Source of the DNA: Solea solea
Lineage: Eukaryota > Chordata > Actinopteri > Pleuronectiformes > Soleidae
NCBI RefSeq assembly: GCF_958295425.1
Contig: NC_081150.1
Coordinates: 1,251,001 to 1,315,000, forward strand
Length of the DNA stretch: 64,000 bases
Direction of reading: 5' to 3'
Part shown: positions 24,201 to 36,580 of the stretch, piece after piece
How the letters are laid out: each line of letters opens with the position of its first letter
How positions within the stretch are numbered: the first letter of the stretch is position 1
Made by a program: the position numbers and the translations under genes
The notes under the pieces: model-generated
The model's input: the letters and a program-made list of their open reading frames with translations, nothing else
What the model was told of the DNA's origin: nothing
Databases searched by the model: none

Positions 24201-24590
24201 CCATTAGTCTTACTGCCGTGGTGTCTCTTGCACTCCCAAAACTTTTTCTTTTTCTTAGAATGTAATAAAATTGTAAATGTGTTGATTCCCTTTAGGTTTC
24301 TTGTCAGGACTTGATGATCTTTCTTGGTTTTACGGCTTTTTTGTTCCCTCTGTATGTGATGATTTAAACGGTATTCTGTGTTGTTTTTTTGACATTAGAG
24401 AGTCTTAGAATGGCTCGACCCGTGTTATCTATGTCATGGAGCTGTGCATTCACATTAGGTGTGTTTCATACAAGGAGGATTTTGCAATTTTGCTTAAATT
24501 AAACTGTAACTAAACCCTAAATCCACTTTTTCCAGGTGTAAACCAGTGATGTTATATGGTGATCCATCTTCACAGTTTAGTGTATTGTTG
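21286..24590. other. Non-coding; repeat-poor CpG-bearing block 23,570-23,960
   Basis: No gene is supported. Bases 22,780-22,850 hold a CAATATCAGACAGTAATACC-type segment that looks transposon-derived. Bases 23,570-23,960 are repeat-free, with TAATAATAGCC, GCCATATAACAAAG and several CpGs, consistent with a conserved non-coding element. A (TC)n repeat is at 23,989-24,038. Confidence 0.4.
23989..24038 (+). repeat. (TC)n microsatellite with TG interruptions
   Basis: A CT-rich run with regular GTCT interruptions, giving a Ser/Leu frame of no coding meaning. Confidence 0.9.
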
Positions 24591-24599
24591 TGATAAAAA

Positions 24600-24900
24600 T
24601 CTACACATCTACTGCCTCTCTGGTCAAACTCCAGCTACTATATTCAAATATTACCATTAGCTTTTCGTCGTCTACACTTGCTTCACAAGCTCAGTACAAG
24701 ATATTGTCGTCCCAGGCTCCTCCCCCTTGTTTAAATGCAGGACTCACTATCAGACCACGCCCCCTGCACTAAACCCCACTCTCCCTCCCTCCCTCCCTCC
24801 TTTTCTCTCTCTCACTCTGCACTCAGCCCTCTTCTGTGCATTTTTCAATACAATACATTGCGTGAGCCTCACAATAGGGGTTTAGTTAGCCATTCAAAGG
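24600..24900 (+). repeat. Dispersed repeat, copy 1 of a pair
   Basis: The shared phrases with the copy at 48,885-49,180 occur in the same order. They are CTCCTCCCCCTT-TTAAATG, ACCACGCCCCCTGCACT-CCCCACTCTCCCTC, CTCAGCCC-CTTCT-GCATTTTTCA and TTAGCCATT. The copies are about 24 kb apart and clearly diverged. A (CCTC)n expansion (24,779-24,800) lies inside this copy. Confidence 0.65.
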
Positions 24901-25109
24901 ATAGTTCAGGATAGTTTTTGGAAGTGCTGCACAAACACGGCTTCTAGTGAGGACACCAGGCAAAAGTGATCAAAGGATTTCAAACAACAAAGACACAAAA
25001 TAACACATGTGAACTTAAGTGAACGCTGTACTCCAGCAGCAGCAGACTACGACCCATTGTTACTGTGAAACATGGCAATCTGGCACCTTATGTGTGTCGT
25101 TGTTAAGTA

Positions 25110-25275
25110 GATGCAAAGAGGTGAGTCTGGTTCTGTCAGAGATTTCTTCTTCTGTTAAACTGTTGGGTTCTCTGCTCTCTTTGATGTTGTCTCTGTACAG
25201 TGCCTTGAGATCATGTATGTTATGATTTGGTGCTATACAAATAAAATTGAATTGAATTAAATTGAAATTGAATTG
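25110..25275 (+). mobile_element. LINE 3' tail, (ATTGA)n end
   Basis: The stretch 'GTGCCTTGAGATCATGTATG..TTTGGTGCTATACAAATAAAATTGAATTGAATT' is the 3' terminus of one of the most frequent teleost LINE-type repeats, followed by its ATTGAATTGAATTG tail. An internal deletion removes part of the usual body just upstream ('GGTTCTGTCAGAGATTTCTTCTTCTGTTAAA'). Confidence 0.75.
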
Positions 25276-25279
25276 AATT

Positions 25280-28200
25280 GACTGTATTTCCTCATCATCT
25301 TAAGATATCATAGACTTGCATGGACATTCGATTTATTTCCTCGTGTCCTCGCACGGCAGCCATATTTTCAGTGACGGTGAGTATCACTGAGTTCTGCTGG
25401 TTCTCTGAGTTCTGCACAGGTGTGTGCTTCAGAAAGCATGAACTATGCCTTGAAAGCCTTTGCACGTGAATGGTGACATGAATAAACACGGTTGCAAATC
25501 GTCTGGAGGAAAATTCTGATGCACGGTCAGTATTTACAGGAAGTGTGACAGGTTTAAGCAAATAAATCACAAGGGACAAACAAAAATTACGTCATCTGCA
25601 AAAAAACAACGATGATCTGTTGCTCATTTTACTTCATAGAAAAATGAGAGAAAGGCCTGGGTAAAGGTGAGACTGAACCACTTCACTGCTTCAGGACAGA
25701 CTGAAGATTTGGGGTGTAAATAATCCCAGCTGTAGACGTGTTTTTCTCATTCAGTTAAAAACCTCTGAACGTCGTGTCAGCGACACACATTCTGATTTCC
25801 TGTCAGACGGGAGAAATATAATGTACATATATGAATAAATGTGATTTAATTAGAGCCCAAAAGTGCATTCATCTTTTCTTGACTTTTGTTTTTTTGGTTG
25901 AAACTTGTTTTTCAAAAGGACCTTTGAGCTTTTCTGCCTTTCGCCCACACAGTCGCTTCAATTCTTCTTCCACTTTCTTTTCTGTTGCAAAGCATTGAAT
26001 GTAAATAAACACGCAAAGCTTGAGCCTCAAGCATGACAGTGTGTGACGAGATAATAATCAAGTGACTTGGGAGAAGTAGAGAAGCCAATTTGCCAATAAA
26101 GAGAAATTAAAAGCCAGAACGAGAACTTCTTCACTGCAAAAACAGCCCTTAATAAATAAATAAATAAATAAGCCAAATATTCTAAATTGATTTACATTTC
26201 CTTCTTTTTTTTAAGAAAAATAATCTGCCAATGGCATAAGCAAATTTAAACTAGCTTGTAAATCTACAGCCTCTCAGATTGTAATGTGCTGAGAAGTTAA
26301 ACTATATTATAATCAAAAGTAAAAAAACACAATTGTGCCATACAAGAACTGCTCAAATTTGCAGACACCAATCTGCAATAGTGAATTTTACTGTCTTTCA
26401 CACATACTTAATATACATCAGTAGGGAAACTATGAATTAACTATTGTTACTGGTTATTAAAACTTATTATTTCAATTTATTATATCGATTATTTCTCTGG
26501 TGAAAATCTCGCCTGCCAAAAATACTTTTTTTCTGTTTGGGCAACAAATAAGAACAATTTCTCAGAAACGCAGCTTATTTTAAAAACGAGATTTTTGCAG
26601 CGTTTGTTCAATATCTAGAAAATGGAAAAGGCTACCGCCCCTAAACAAGTTATTATGTCAAACAAGGACAGAAGTTAAGTTCTTGTTCTGTTGCATTTAT
26701 TTAAGGTTTTTCTTTTTCTGACTCCATCACAAAACAAAGTGACTCCAAACACCCAAAACCAAACCCGATATCACACGAGTTTCCATGCGTTCATTTGGTT
26801 GATCTGTAACGTGGAAACACAGCAACGACCTCTCTCCAATGGCATGCTAATGCTAATGTAAACACACTGGAGGGCACTGTTGTACTTTAGGTTTGATTTC
26901 AGCAGCGTAGCGTCCACTAAGTCCCAGAGGTCAGTGTGGTCAGTCTAAGCTGTAATTGTGTCTTGAGGGTATATCCGACATATCGTCACTGTATGGAGAC
27001 GAGTCACTGAGACAAAGATCTCCTTTTATTCAGGGGAACATGAATGAAATATACATTTAGATGAATACAAATATTGCAGTAGGTTAATCGTCTGTAGATA
27101 ACATATATATATTTTGATAAAATACCCTTATAGCCCCACTTCTCTCTTGAATTTGCTGCCTCCATCTTTGTCGTTGTCTTCTTCTTCTTCTTCTTCTTCT
27201 TGTTGTGTTTGGAGTTTGTTTGGTTTATTCCCTTGATGATAACTTTGATTTTCTCTCCTCAGTCACCCGGCTTGGTTCATTCTGTCCTCGTTTCTGTGAT
27301 TGTGTACACTGTGATATATACTTGTTCAAATAAAGCTTTATTTAGACTTGTTCACAGGTCTTTTAGAGTTGTTTTCGAGGGTCTCGTGTGGATGAACACA
27401 TTTCTCGAATCAATGAAAACAAACATTTGAAGAAAACTTTTTAAGAACGACAGTAGAAAAGTTCTGTTTCCGCGACTGTAACAAGGTTCCCAGTATGAAT
27501 CATGGTTCAACATGGCCTTTCCTTTGAGGAGCCTCTCCTTGTGTTTGAATGTGTCCTGTCATGTTATTCCAGGTTCAACCCAGGTTCCAAAGACGAGGCC
27601 AGACCAGTGAAGAGCTGTCCGACAGAAACAGCAGCTTTGTGTGATCACTGACTGTCTTCTGCTTTATAGCCATGAAGCATTTCTTTCCTGCTCACTCCTT
27701 CACCCAATAACGAAGGTGCCGAGGCTTCATGTGGGCTGATCCATATGAATCTTACATAACCCCTTCAGTTCCCCTATAGGGCAAAAAAAAAAAAAGACTG
27801 AATTCCGAGTGAAAAGTGCATGTGGGCTAGTTTAATGACAGGGACGAGCTGGAAAGTTTGGAGTTAGCCAGTGGCGTCTCATTAATATATACACACATGC
27901 TGGAGCTTGCGTTAAAGGATGACTACCTGCTCCTATACTCTGTCTCCGTCACTGCTGATGTAGTGCAGTCCAAACGAGTAGTGATGAGAAAGGAGTTTAA
28001 GAGAGGCGGGTGGCGATTGATGTTATAATGATAGCCGGTTTCTCCCTGGGCTGCTGCCTCCGCTGGTGAAAAGCTGCGAGTCTCATTGGAACCTGCTGAG
28101 GATTCTGCTCTTTTTCCTGCGACTTGTCAGACGATGGAGACATTATTCTGAAGGGGCTGGATTCCTGGAGAGCGGGAACATGTGCGGCATGAGCACAGAT

Positions 28201-29180
28201 TGTTCAGGGTCTAATGGTTGGTTACGCAGAGACAAAAAATCAAATCCTGCATTCATGATTCCAGCATTCATTTCTGCAGGACTGAGGGAGACGGAGCGGT
28301 CTTGTTTTTGGTTTACTGATGTGGTTTTAGTGCAGAAACGGCTCAGGCCTTGTCCACACATAGGTGGGCATTTTGGAAAACTGAGGTTTTCATCCTCTTG
28401 AAAACAAAATAATCCTGTTCCAAAAAAAAAAAAAACATCTGTAAAGCTTTGTTGGCCAATGAGAAAAGAGGTAGACAAAACATCACCATATGTTCTGGTG
28501 GGCAACAATACACAATTCTGAGACCTTTGGGCTGTCGTATGTTCCAAAAATCGAGTTAATATTGTGTAATATTTCCTGACATGTTATTTCTTCTTCTTCA
28601 ACCAATGTCCTTTTCTTGATTATTTTACAGCTGTAGAGACTCACTTCATTTCTGGGCTTGATTGGAAAATAATTGATCATGCTAATTAAGGAAAAAGGTA
28701 CAAATGTTTTGTTGTATTTTGAACATGACAAGCGTGTCGTTTATCTTACTGTTAATAACATAACATAACAATAACAACCATTTGATTTCTACAATCTATT
28801 AATACAAAAAAAAGTTGAGAAACAAGTTTTCATTGCCCCCATTACCCTAAACAAATTTATAATGATGGTGAACTTTTATATTTGCACTGTGGGAAAGGAG
28901 AATTGCTCGTCTGTATAGATATCTGTGAACATAGTGGGAGAGTAACTGTATTTACACATTATGTGTAAGAATGTTAAACAATTAACAATCGCACACGTTT
29001 GGCTCCATCTGACACTATTACCCAACAAAAGAGATGATGCTTCACACTGACGTCAAACAGAGGACACACAAGCAGGGTGTCACGTTACAATCCAAATAGC
29101 TCCATTTTCCCTGTGTACACATGGTGAATGGTCTGGATTTAAACTTTTACTCACAGTTTTTCACATTTGTATGTGCAGGC
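25280..29180. other. Non-coding spacer with small repeats
   Basis: No gene is supported. It contains (TAAA)n near 26,150-26,170, a (CTT)n run at 27,176-27,201 and A-runs near 27,783 and 28,424. Frames at 28,066-28,547 run on both strands across the same bases and show no domain. Confidence 0.5.
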
Positions 29181-29189
29181 ACATCTTTC

Positions 29190-29325
29190 ACACCCATTCA
29201 GACATCATCAGGAGGAACGTGGAGGGAGCAAGTGTCCCTGTGGCAAGATTGGCATGGGAATTGGACCCTCTAACTTCAAGTTGAGACACAACACGGTTAA
29301 CCACTCATCCACTGTCGCCCCACAT
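29190..29325 (-). mobile_element. tRNA-derived SINE head, reverse strand
   Basis: Read on the minus strand from 29,322, it gives 'GGCGACAGTGGATGAGTGG' and 'TTAACCGTGTTGTGTC', then 'AGAGGGTCCAATTCCCATG'. That is an A-box-like and a B-box-like motif at tRNA spacing. It resembles the 11,150 SINE head in structure. The 3' body is short or lost. Confidence 0.65.
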
Positions 29326-29638
29326 AACACCTATGTGTGGACTGGGCATGAGTCCAGCGATTTTAAACAGACAACACTCATTTCTCTTGGTTTTGTGTGT
29401 GTTTCTCACACTTTTCCACTTCAAACGGCATTATTATCACTCTTATTTATAATTGTAGGTCTTCTTAAATCATACAGTCAAAATTACAGCAATATACTCA
29501 GCTCTCTCAAAATATAAAGCTGTGGCAGGCAACATAGTGCTGGCAAAAACGTCAAAGGACGCTCCAAGGCACTTTCTTTTAAACTATTCAAATGTCTTTA
29601 ATCTAATGCCAACTTCATGTTATACCCTCTAAAATACA

Positions 29639-29666
29639 AAACACACACACACACACACATTATATA

Positions 29667-29720
<54 letters not shown>

Positions 29721-29735
29721 CATATATATATACAC
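29639..29735 (+). repeat. (CA)n(TA)n compound microsatellite
   Basis: CA repeats followed by about 70 bases of TA with CATA interruptions. The Tyr-Ile alternating open frames on both strands are artefacts. Confidence 0.95.
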
Positions 29736-29964
29736 AATACAATACACAGTTGTGTCATCAGTTGTGTCATTATTTTGGGTCGCCAAATTTTCCTCACATT
29801 CGTTTGCCACTTTAAAAAAGTTTTAAAAAAACTCTAATTTGGGTCCTGATAGATATTTGTTTGGGTCGTAAAATTAATTTGTACCCGCCTTCTAGTTAAG
29901 AATTATGTTTCTTAAACAACATTAATTGATCAAACATCTGTTTCAAGAATGTCTGCTTCTCTTT

Positions 29965-30310
29965 TCAATGTATTCTATTTATATAGCATTTCAACAACAA
30001 GGCATTTCAAAGTGCTTTACAATAAAAAAAGAAAAACAAATACAGCAGCAGCGGCATAACAGATATAAAAGGCATGATGAATAAAAACATTTAAATAGAT
30101 TAATAATATAAATTAAAAGTTGCAGTTACGGCTGTGATGTAGCAATGATAATAATTTTATTTTTATTTAAAAAGACAGTGTCAAACAGGTAGGTTTCCAG
30201 GCTAGATTTAAAATAATGAATACATTTAGTAGACCTGCACTCTTCTGGGAGTTTGTTCCAGATATTTGGGGCATCATTTCAAAAATAATGTTCAACATAA
30301 TATTAGGTGT
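29965..30310 (+). mobile_element. LINE-derived repeat
   Basis: The block 'CTATTTATATAGCATTTCAAC' plus 'AAGGCATTTCAAAGTGCTTTACAATAAAA' starts a typical teleost element. It continues with 'GGTAGGTTTCCAGGCTAG' and 'CTTCTGGGAGTTTGTTCCAGATATTTGGGGC', phrases common to the body of the same family. A shorter copy with 'AAGTTTATTTGTATAGCGCC' is at 34,820-34,890. Confidence 0.65.
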
Positions 30311-30729
30311 TACAGGAATGGAAAGTATATGCAGCTTTTCTCCTGTTTTCCCTCGGTTTATGTTGTGAAATGGTTCACAGTAGTTTGTCATCTTTAAGAA
30401 GTGTTTCCCCACAGAAGACGTTTGGGGAAACACTGCTCTGTTTTACTGTAGTGCTTCAGTGTCATTGTTTGTTTGATTTCTTAATTTTTCTTCGTAACTC
30501 ACCAACATTGTCTGCTGCAGCCGAGTCCTCCTTCCTGGTTTTGGCCAAAAGATGTGGCAGTGGGCGGAGCCTAAGAGTGGAACCTGAGGGTGGAGCCTGA
30601 TTAAATACAGAGGCCCAGTGAATGGACCAGACCATGAGTGGTATCAGCATGGGGGGATTTGTGTTTGGTCATGACCTCTATAAAGTTATAGTTGATATAG
30701 TTTTAGTCTTTTGATTCAAAATGGTGACT
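30311..30729. other. Non-coding spacer
   Basis: Nothing supportable. 'GGGCGGAGCCTAAGAGTGGAACCTGAGGGTGGAGCCTG' near 30,560 is a short imperfect duplication. Confidence 0.4.
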
Positions 30730-30955
30730 GCTCATGGGCAGCCAATGGACACGCAGAAAGGGAACTTGGCTTGTAATCGGAGGGTTGTTGGTTCAAGGCC
30801 CTGCCAGGTCAAAGGCTGGGGTACCCCTGAGCAAGGTACCCAATCCCCATAGCTTATTGGACATTGAGCTATGGGCCTGGATAAATGGCAGGGTTGCATC
30901 AGAAAGGGCAACCGGTGTAAAAATATCTTCTAAATCAAATATGCAGATCATTACT
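30730..30955 (+). mobile_element. tRNA-derived SINE
   Basis: The head has 'CAGAAAGGGAACTTGGCTTGTAATCGG', and the B-box-like GGTTCAAGGCC is at 30,790-30,800. The body includes 'CCTGAGCAAGGTACCCAATCCCC' and ends 'GGGCAACCGGTGTAAAAAT...AAATCAAATATGCAGATCA'. Both body phrases are characteristic of a widespread teleost SINE. Confidence 0.75.
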
Positions 30956-32470
30956 TTTCTGTGGAAAAGTTGTTATTCCAGCATTGGTACCATTGATAAA
31001 AAGAATGTGTCTGTTCATGCAAATTTGGTGGGATGAGCTCAGGAGAGAAGCCTCTGTTAGTATTCAACAGCCTGAGGATGAAGACTCAACAGGCAACAAT
31101 GTGTCTAGCAATCCTGCAAACCAGGCCCAAATAAAAAAGATCAATTTAAAACAACGCAGTCAGCCGAACATAAAGGATGCAATTTAGCCATATTATTAAT
31201 ATGTCTATGCCAGTTTGAATAAGCAACACTTGCCAGGTGGAAATAGTTCATGTTTAATTGTATTAATTGTATTTTCCTATGACGCCTTATTTGCAAGAAT
31301 TTGCTTTTGCTGAAAGCAACTTTTTCATTTACTGGTTCCTCTTCTTGTTCTTACATTGACTTGTCTTATTTATCACAGCCTGAAGAGTTCTTCTTTAAAT
31401 GCATGTACAATAACAACTATAATGTGTTATAGGTTTTATGTAATAAGAAAGCAAGACAGACAGGAAGAAAGAAAGTACTACATTTGTACTTGCATGCAGT
31501 ACAGTCTTGCTCAGCAGAATGTCCAAATGATGTGCAGAGCAAAGGATGTATGAGTTGAAGTTGAATATTCTGACTTATGTGTGCCTTCCAGCCATATTTC
31601 TGAACGTTTGAGTCAAAGGAACACAGGGCATGAACTTTTACTGCAGGCTCCTGGTGTTTGCTGTTGTTCTGCGAGCTATGCTAATTGCTCTTGCTTCAGT
31701 ACAAAATGTCCTTTTCAAAACAGGAAAAAGACAAGAGTAAAATGTCCTTTTCCTTCAGTGGCAAGATGCTGCAAGAATCAGAAAACAGAAGCAGTATTTA
31801 AATGGGTTCAGTGACATGTTTAAACTGTCAGCTCATTATGTACATAGCTGATTTAAAGTGAAAGTGTGGCACCCCTAAAATAGGGTAACCACAATTTTAT
31901 TACATTTTTATGATTGCAATTATTTTATGCAAAGTATTGTTTTTCAATGATTTATTATTTTGTGGTGCGACACTAATATTGAGATGGGGAGGGCGGAACC
32001 TTTGTTTCCCAAGAGTTGCCCGGGGAATGGTTAGGGTCGTGCAACCGCTGCCGTTTCTTCAACCTGTTACAGGAAAAGCGACAACCGTGTCTTCATGTGT
32101 CTCCTTTACCTGCTTAACACAGGTCAGTGTGTTTTTACTCCATGGTTTTGTTTTATATTAACAAATATTAATAGCGCGAGTGTTCGTAGCATGTTTTGAT
32201 GACTGATTGACAGGGAACAAATAGGAAAGTTTCCCCGCGAAGACGCCATTTTGTGCCGCGCGCGGACGCAGTTGCATTATCTAGAGAGGGAATAAGTGTA
32301 GTTAAAGTTTAACATGTGATGTAATTACAAGTCTTTTTGTTTATTGTGAAAATGTATTATTATGAGTGTAATCTGAAAGATTACAGAATTATTTTTATTT
32401 TGTTCATGCGCCTGTTGCCAGGTAGATTTGGTTTTGGAGAGATAGCCTAAGCACTTTGTTTAATCTATTA
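30956..32470. other. Non-coding; small CpG patch 32,170-32,290
   Basis: No gene is supported. Bases 32,170-32,290 contain AGCGCGAG, CCCCGCGAAGACGCCATTTTG and GCCGCGCGCGGACGC. The CGCCATTTT core is a YY1-type motif, so the patch resembles a promoter, but no coding exon follows in either direction that I can recognise. Confidence 0.4.
32088..32124 (+). repeat. Direct repeat with splice-donor-like end, copy 1
   Basis: About 36 bases ending ACCTGCTTAACACAGGTCAGTG recur at 32,836-32,871 ending ACCTGCTTAACACAGGTATATG. Both begin with GTCTTCATGT. In copy 1 the end matches a CAG|GTCAGT splice donor. Confidence 0.7.
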
Positions 32471-32496
32471 ATTTCAGTGCCCTGTTGCAGGGTAGG

Positions 32497-32600
32497 TATA
32501 TATATTTGTGTATATAAATGTATGAATATATATGCATGTATATATGTGTACATATATATATATATATATATGTACGTGTGTGTGTGTATATGTATATTGA
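32497..32600 (+). repeat. AT-rich compound microsatellite
   Basis: TATATA and TGTATA tracts including a (TA)n core near 32,553-32,570 and (TG)n at about 32,576-32,588. Confidence 0.9.
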
Positions 32601-32984
32601 GGATTTACACAGTGAAATTACACTACCTGGAATAGTGTTTGAACCAGTTTAGACTGTGGGAAAAGGTAATATATAAACAGAACTGTTTATGAATATAAAT
32701 TTCAGAGAGTATGTGTTGATTAGAACAGAAAGATGAGACAATGTATGAGACTGGAGTATTGATTTTGATTGGTTTGTAAAAATGTGGAGGTGGACAACAT
32801 AACACTGAGATGTGATAAAAGATATACATACCTGTCTTCATGTCTCTCTCCTTGACCTGCTTAACACAGGTATATGTTTGTTGATGTGGTCTCAAATCTC
32901 TGGGACCCGGAACAATAGTTTAAGATATTTTTGGCTACTTTACCTTGTGGTTAAACAGCAATACTGGCTGGGAAAATGAAGTTT

Positions 32985-33130
32985 GCAAACCACTCACTCT
33001 CGTGCACCAAAGTCCATACTGAAAATCGTTATTTTTTAGCTTGCGGGAACACAGGAGCTGCTGGTCTACACTGCTTGACTCATTTGATAAGTTCAGGCAA
33101 TAAAGTTCATTCAGTCAGTGCTGCCTATGT
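32985..33130 (+). repeat. Dispersed repeat copy, family B
   Basis: This is the second member of the pair described at 21,140-21,285. It shares GTTTGCAAAC-type, GTGCACCAAAG-type and ACACAGGAGCTG blocks in order. Confidence 0.5.
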
Positions 33131-34815
33131 GTCAGGACTATAATCTGTGTATGAAAAAATCACTTTCTCTTTTATGGTTAAAATAAGCAAAAACATAGAT
33201 CTCTGGATCTATGTCACTGTTGTTCTATTAGCAACTTCCAGTCTACAGCTGTTTACAGATCAATCTGATCACCCAAATCTGTTCCCAAGTCCCAATGTGA
33301 GCAACCTAGACATTCATACTGAAGCAGATCTGTAAAAATCTGATATGTGTTATGAATCAGCATTGGAAAAATCACATCTCATGTGTTTTTTAATTGTTTA
33401 GACCAACAGATACAATCTGGATCTGCTTAAAAATACAATTTGGGCTGTATAGAGGCCTATAGTCACTCTATAGTCAGACCCTTACGCAACCATACTTCAA
33501 AAAACCCTGAACTGAGTAACAAATAAAAACAAAATCTCTGGGGTCATGAGAGCCAGACAGGCAGTGGCTGAAGGCCGTGTCAGGGTGGAGGACAGCCATT
33601 GGTCAGACGGCTCTGGGGGAAGACACCGACCGAACATCACCTAAACTGGACGTGGTCAGCATTTGCAGCAGAGGCAGCTGGAGACACAGTGGAATAAAAC
33701 ACCTTTCTCCTGCACATCCTTTACATTCAGAGGGGCCACACGTCTTCTTCTCTTTCATGCAACAGACACCCTGAGTAAGTCCTTCACCCTGCAGCCCACA
33801 GTCTCAGCTCCCACTGAGGAAGATCATTTCGGGGACATGTACGTAACACAACACTGTTGCTACATTTGGATATGGGGGATATACTGTATATCTAACAGTG
33901 TGATGTGTTTGGTACCAGAGCAGGGCAACAGGAGCCCTGTGAGCCTTGTTAATCCTATTTCACTTCATAAAAGAGATTTACTGCTGGAAGAGCAGCTGAA
34001 CAATCATTTTAACCAAGTTGTATTTTCAGTTGTGCCGTGACAGCTCTGGCGTTGCAGAAACGGAATAAATGGGATATTATGACGACCACACGAATAACTT
34101 CCAAAAAAAGGTAAACATCATGTAACCAGAAAACTGTGAAATGTAAATTTATCCAAATTTTTACTCAAAGTTTCAGTAAAAACAATGATAAGAGTTACTG
34201 TTGCACAAATTAGCAAAATCAATTATTCTGGGTTATACATCCAAAAAGAGTGATCACAATCATTTCTATTTTAAAAGTCAATAATTATTGTGATAAATAT
34301 GTAATGATTTGATTTATGCTCAAAAATAGAAGCAGTGATGTGCACCTAAAAGGATACATGCTTGTCACTGTGGGTGTGACTTTCTGAAAGACAATTTTGT
34401 ACCCGCTCAAACTGCACCAGTACAATCTATTAGCCTAAAATACATTTATGTACCTTCACAATACAATAGTGCAGGCATTTACCCACTGAAAGGGTGCAAA
34501 TAAAGGACAATAATCGTCCAAGCAGCAATTACAATTTGACCGTCTCTTTAGCACCCTGATCAACATACACATCAATTGTAAATAACTTTAGAAGAAACAT
34601 ATGCATCTGTAACCTTGTTGAGTAAAATGTGTATTAAGTGTGGGTTTAGGCAGAGCAATTTTATTTTATTTTTATTTTGAGCACATTTCATGCAGAGATC
34701 ACCTGAAACTTTAAGAAAAATGTTAATGTTTTTAAAAAAAGACAGTTTTAAAACTTCAATTGGAATCAAAATGATTTCAATTCAGAAAAGATAAAGCCAT
34801 AAAAGAAAAGTGCAA
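33131..34815. other. Non-coding spacer; short duplication
   Basis: No gene is supported. 'CAGATCAATCTGATCACCCAAAT' near 33,257 recurs with changes near 36,197 ('CTGATCAATCCGTGATCACCCAAAT'), suggesting a further diverged dispersed repeat. Exon-like segments around 33,766-33,839 and 34,058-34,110 have acceptor-like and donor-like borders but no supporting homology. Confidence 0.4.
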
Positions 34816-34819
34816 GATA

Positions 34820-34890
34820 AAAGGCAAGGCAAGTTTATTTGTATAGCGCCATTCTTACAAAAGGCAATTTATAGTGCTTTACAGAAGCAA
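34820..34890 (+). mobile_element. LINE-tail-like fragment
   Basis: 'GGCAAGGCAAGTTTATTTGTATAGCGCC' followed by 'CAATTTATAGTGCTTTACAGAAGCAAG' is the signature of a frequent teleost repeat terminus. Confidence 0.65.
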
Positions 34891-36490
34891 GTAAATACAT
34901 TAGAAATTCAAACAAAATCAATCTGGTGTGCGCTGCTCATTCCTAAAAGCTGATTTAGAAACTATTACTGGACCAATGTCATTTTTCTTCAACAATAAAA
35001 TTACCTTGAATAAAGTGGGTCTTTAAAAACTCATTATATTACATTATGATTGCTTATTTAACAATATTTGATTATATAATGTAAAACAAAAATGTGATTC
35101 TTTTTTTTATAATTGTACTCTGTTGTATGACATTTAACATTCAAAAAATAAAATAAGGACCAAATCTATGGTCATGTTATGTGTATGTTGGCATATCTAG
35201 CACACAATTTATGTCGTTGTAAATAATATCGCAAAATGATATCCGTACCTCGGTGTAGCACCCTGCTATTATACCGCTGTCAAATTAGCAGTTCCTGGTT
35301 TCTGCCACTGCTCATGTTTCACGCCGCTGGGACGTCTCCACTGTGGGATCCTGGGCCGGCTAAGAGGAAGCCATTTTAATCACTCCTATATAAACAAACA
35401 ACACAATGACTGTGGAGGAGCCAGTCCCGTCGCTGTGCATGAATGAGGCTGAGTGAAAGTAACCACATTTCTCTCCATAAGTGCAGACGTCTGGATGTCT
35501 TCATTTGTCAACTCTGATTTCTGCAAATCCACAGTCGTGTTTGCAAAGAGACGTGACAAATGAAAGGAGGCAGCCGGAGCAGGACACTGCCGCGTCCAGA
35601 CATTTCTCTCACTGAAAGTGATTTCTGTCTCTTAGACTTTATTTTACTTTAAAGGGTAATGCAGAGCCCTGATCCTGGAATTATCGCAACGAAAAAATGA
35701 CTTTTACAAGGAAATCACCGGCTTTCTCAATTTTGGTCAGTTTTTCTCCCAGACAATGTTTGGTTTTTGGCGTATCACAATTAGATCGATGTTTACAAGC
35801 TGTATTTTTCAAGTGCTGATGTGTGACAAAGCTACCGAGACAGGAGACTTCCATGAAGTAGGAGATCGTACTCATGAACAAAGCTTGTGCCAATGTGTTT
35901 TAATGCAGCTAGAAGGATATCTGGGCCTCATCCACATGGAAACAGAACATTTTTAATACAGTCTTTTCTTTTCCATTCTTAAAAAGTTTTCCATAAATAT
36001 GGCATCATTTCAATAAATGTCCACACAAAAAAAGACTAATGCTGTAGTACATATGCCAGGCCTAAACGTGGCACTCTAACTCTTACCACCAGAATAGGAG
36101 AAGAAGACATGTATGGTGTATGTGTACAAGGTTTCATTGGCATGAGTTTATAAGTTTGGCCTTCTGTTAGTAACCTTCTGTCTACAATCGTTGACTGATC
36201 AATCCGTGATCACCCAAATATATTCCCAATTAAATTAGAAAATAATCACATTTTCAAGAAGTCCCTATCTCTTACAACAAAAGTTAAAAAAAAAAATTTC
36301 TGTCAAAACTCATTGTATTGGACAACATGTGTATGCAGGATCAGACACTCTACCATCAGACTATGTTTCATCTGGAACTGATCCAGATTACGGATTTGGC
36401 AGCAGTTTACCTTCGACATGGGAAGTCCCATTGAACAAGTTCAGATGCGTATATTTGAGCAACACCTTCACAGGATGAATTTTCTCATGC
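34891..36490. other. Non-coding; promoter-like motifs near 35,390
   Basis: No gene is supported. A TATATAAA box at 35,387-35,394 follows a CpG-bearing stretch (35,310-35,370). The nearest ATG (35,405) opens only 17 codons and lies too close to the TATA box to be its product. Bases 35,300-35,650 are otherwise repeat-poor. Confidence 0.35.
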
Positions 36491-36505
36491 TTACGTAAGA
36501 TGGTA

Positions 36506-36535
36506 ATAGATATATATATATATATATATATATAC

Positions 36536-36580
<45 letters not shown>

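Noticed and set aside
35387..35440. TATATAAA box followed by an ATG as a small gene
   Set aside because: The ATG is only 11 bases after the box, upstream of where transcription would start, and the frame is 17 codons.
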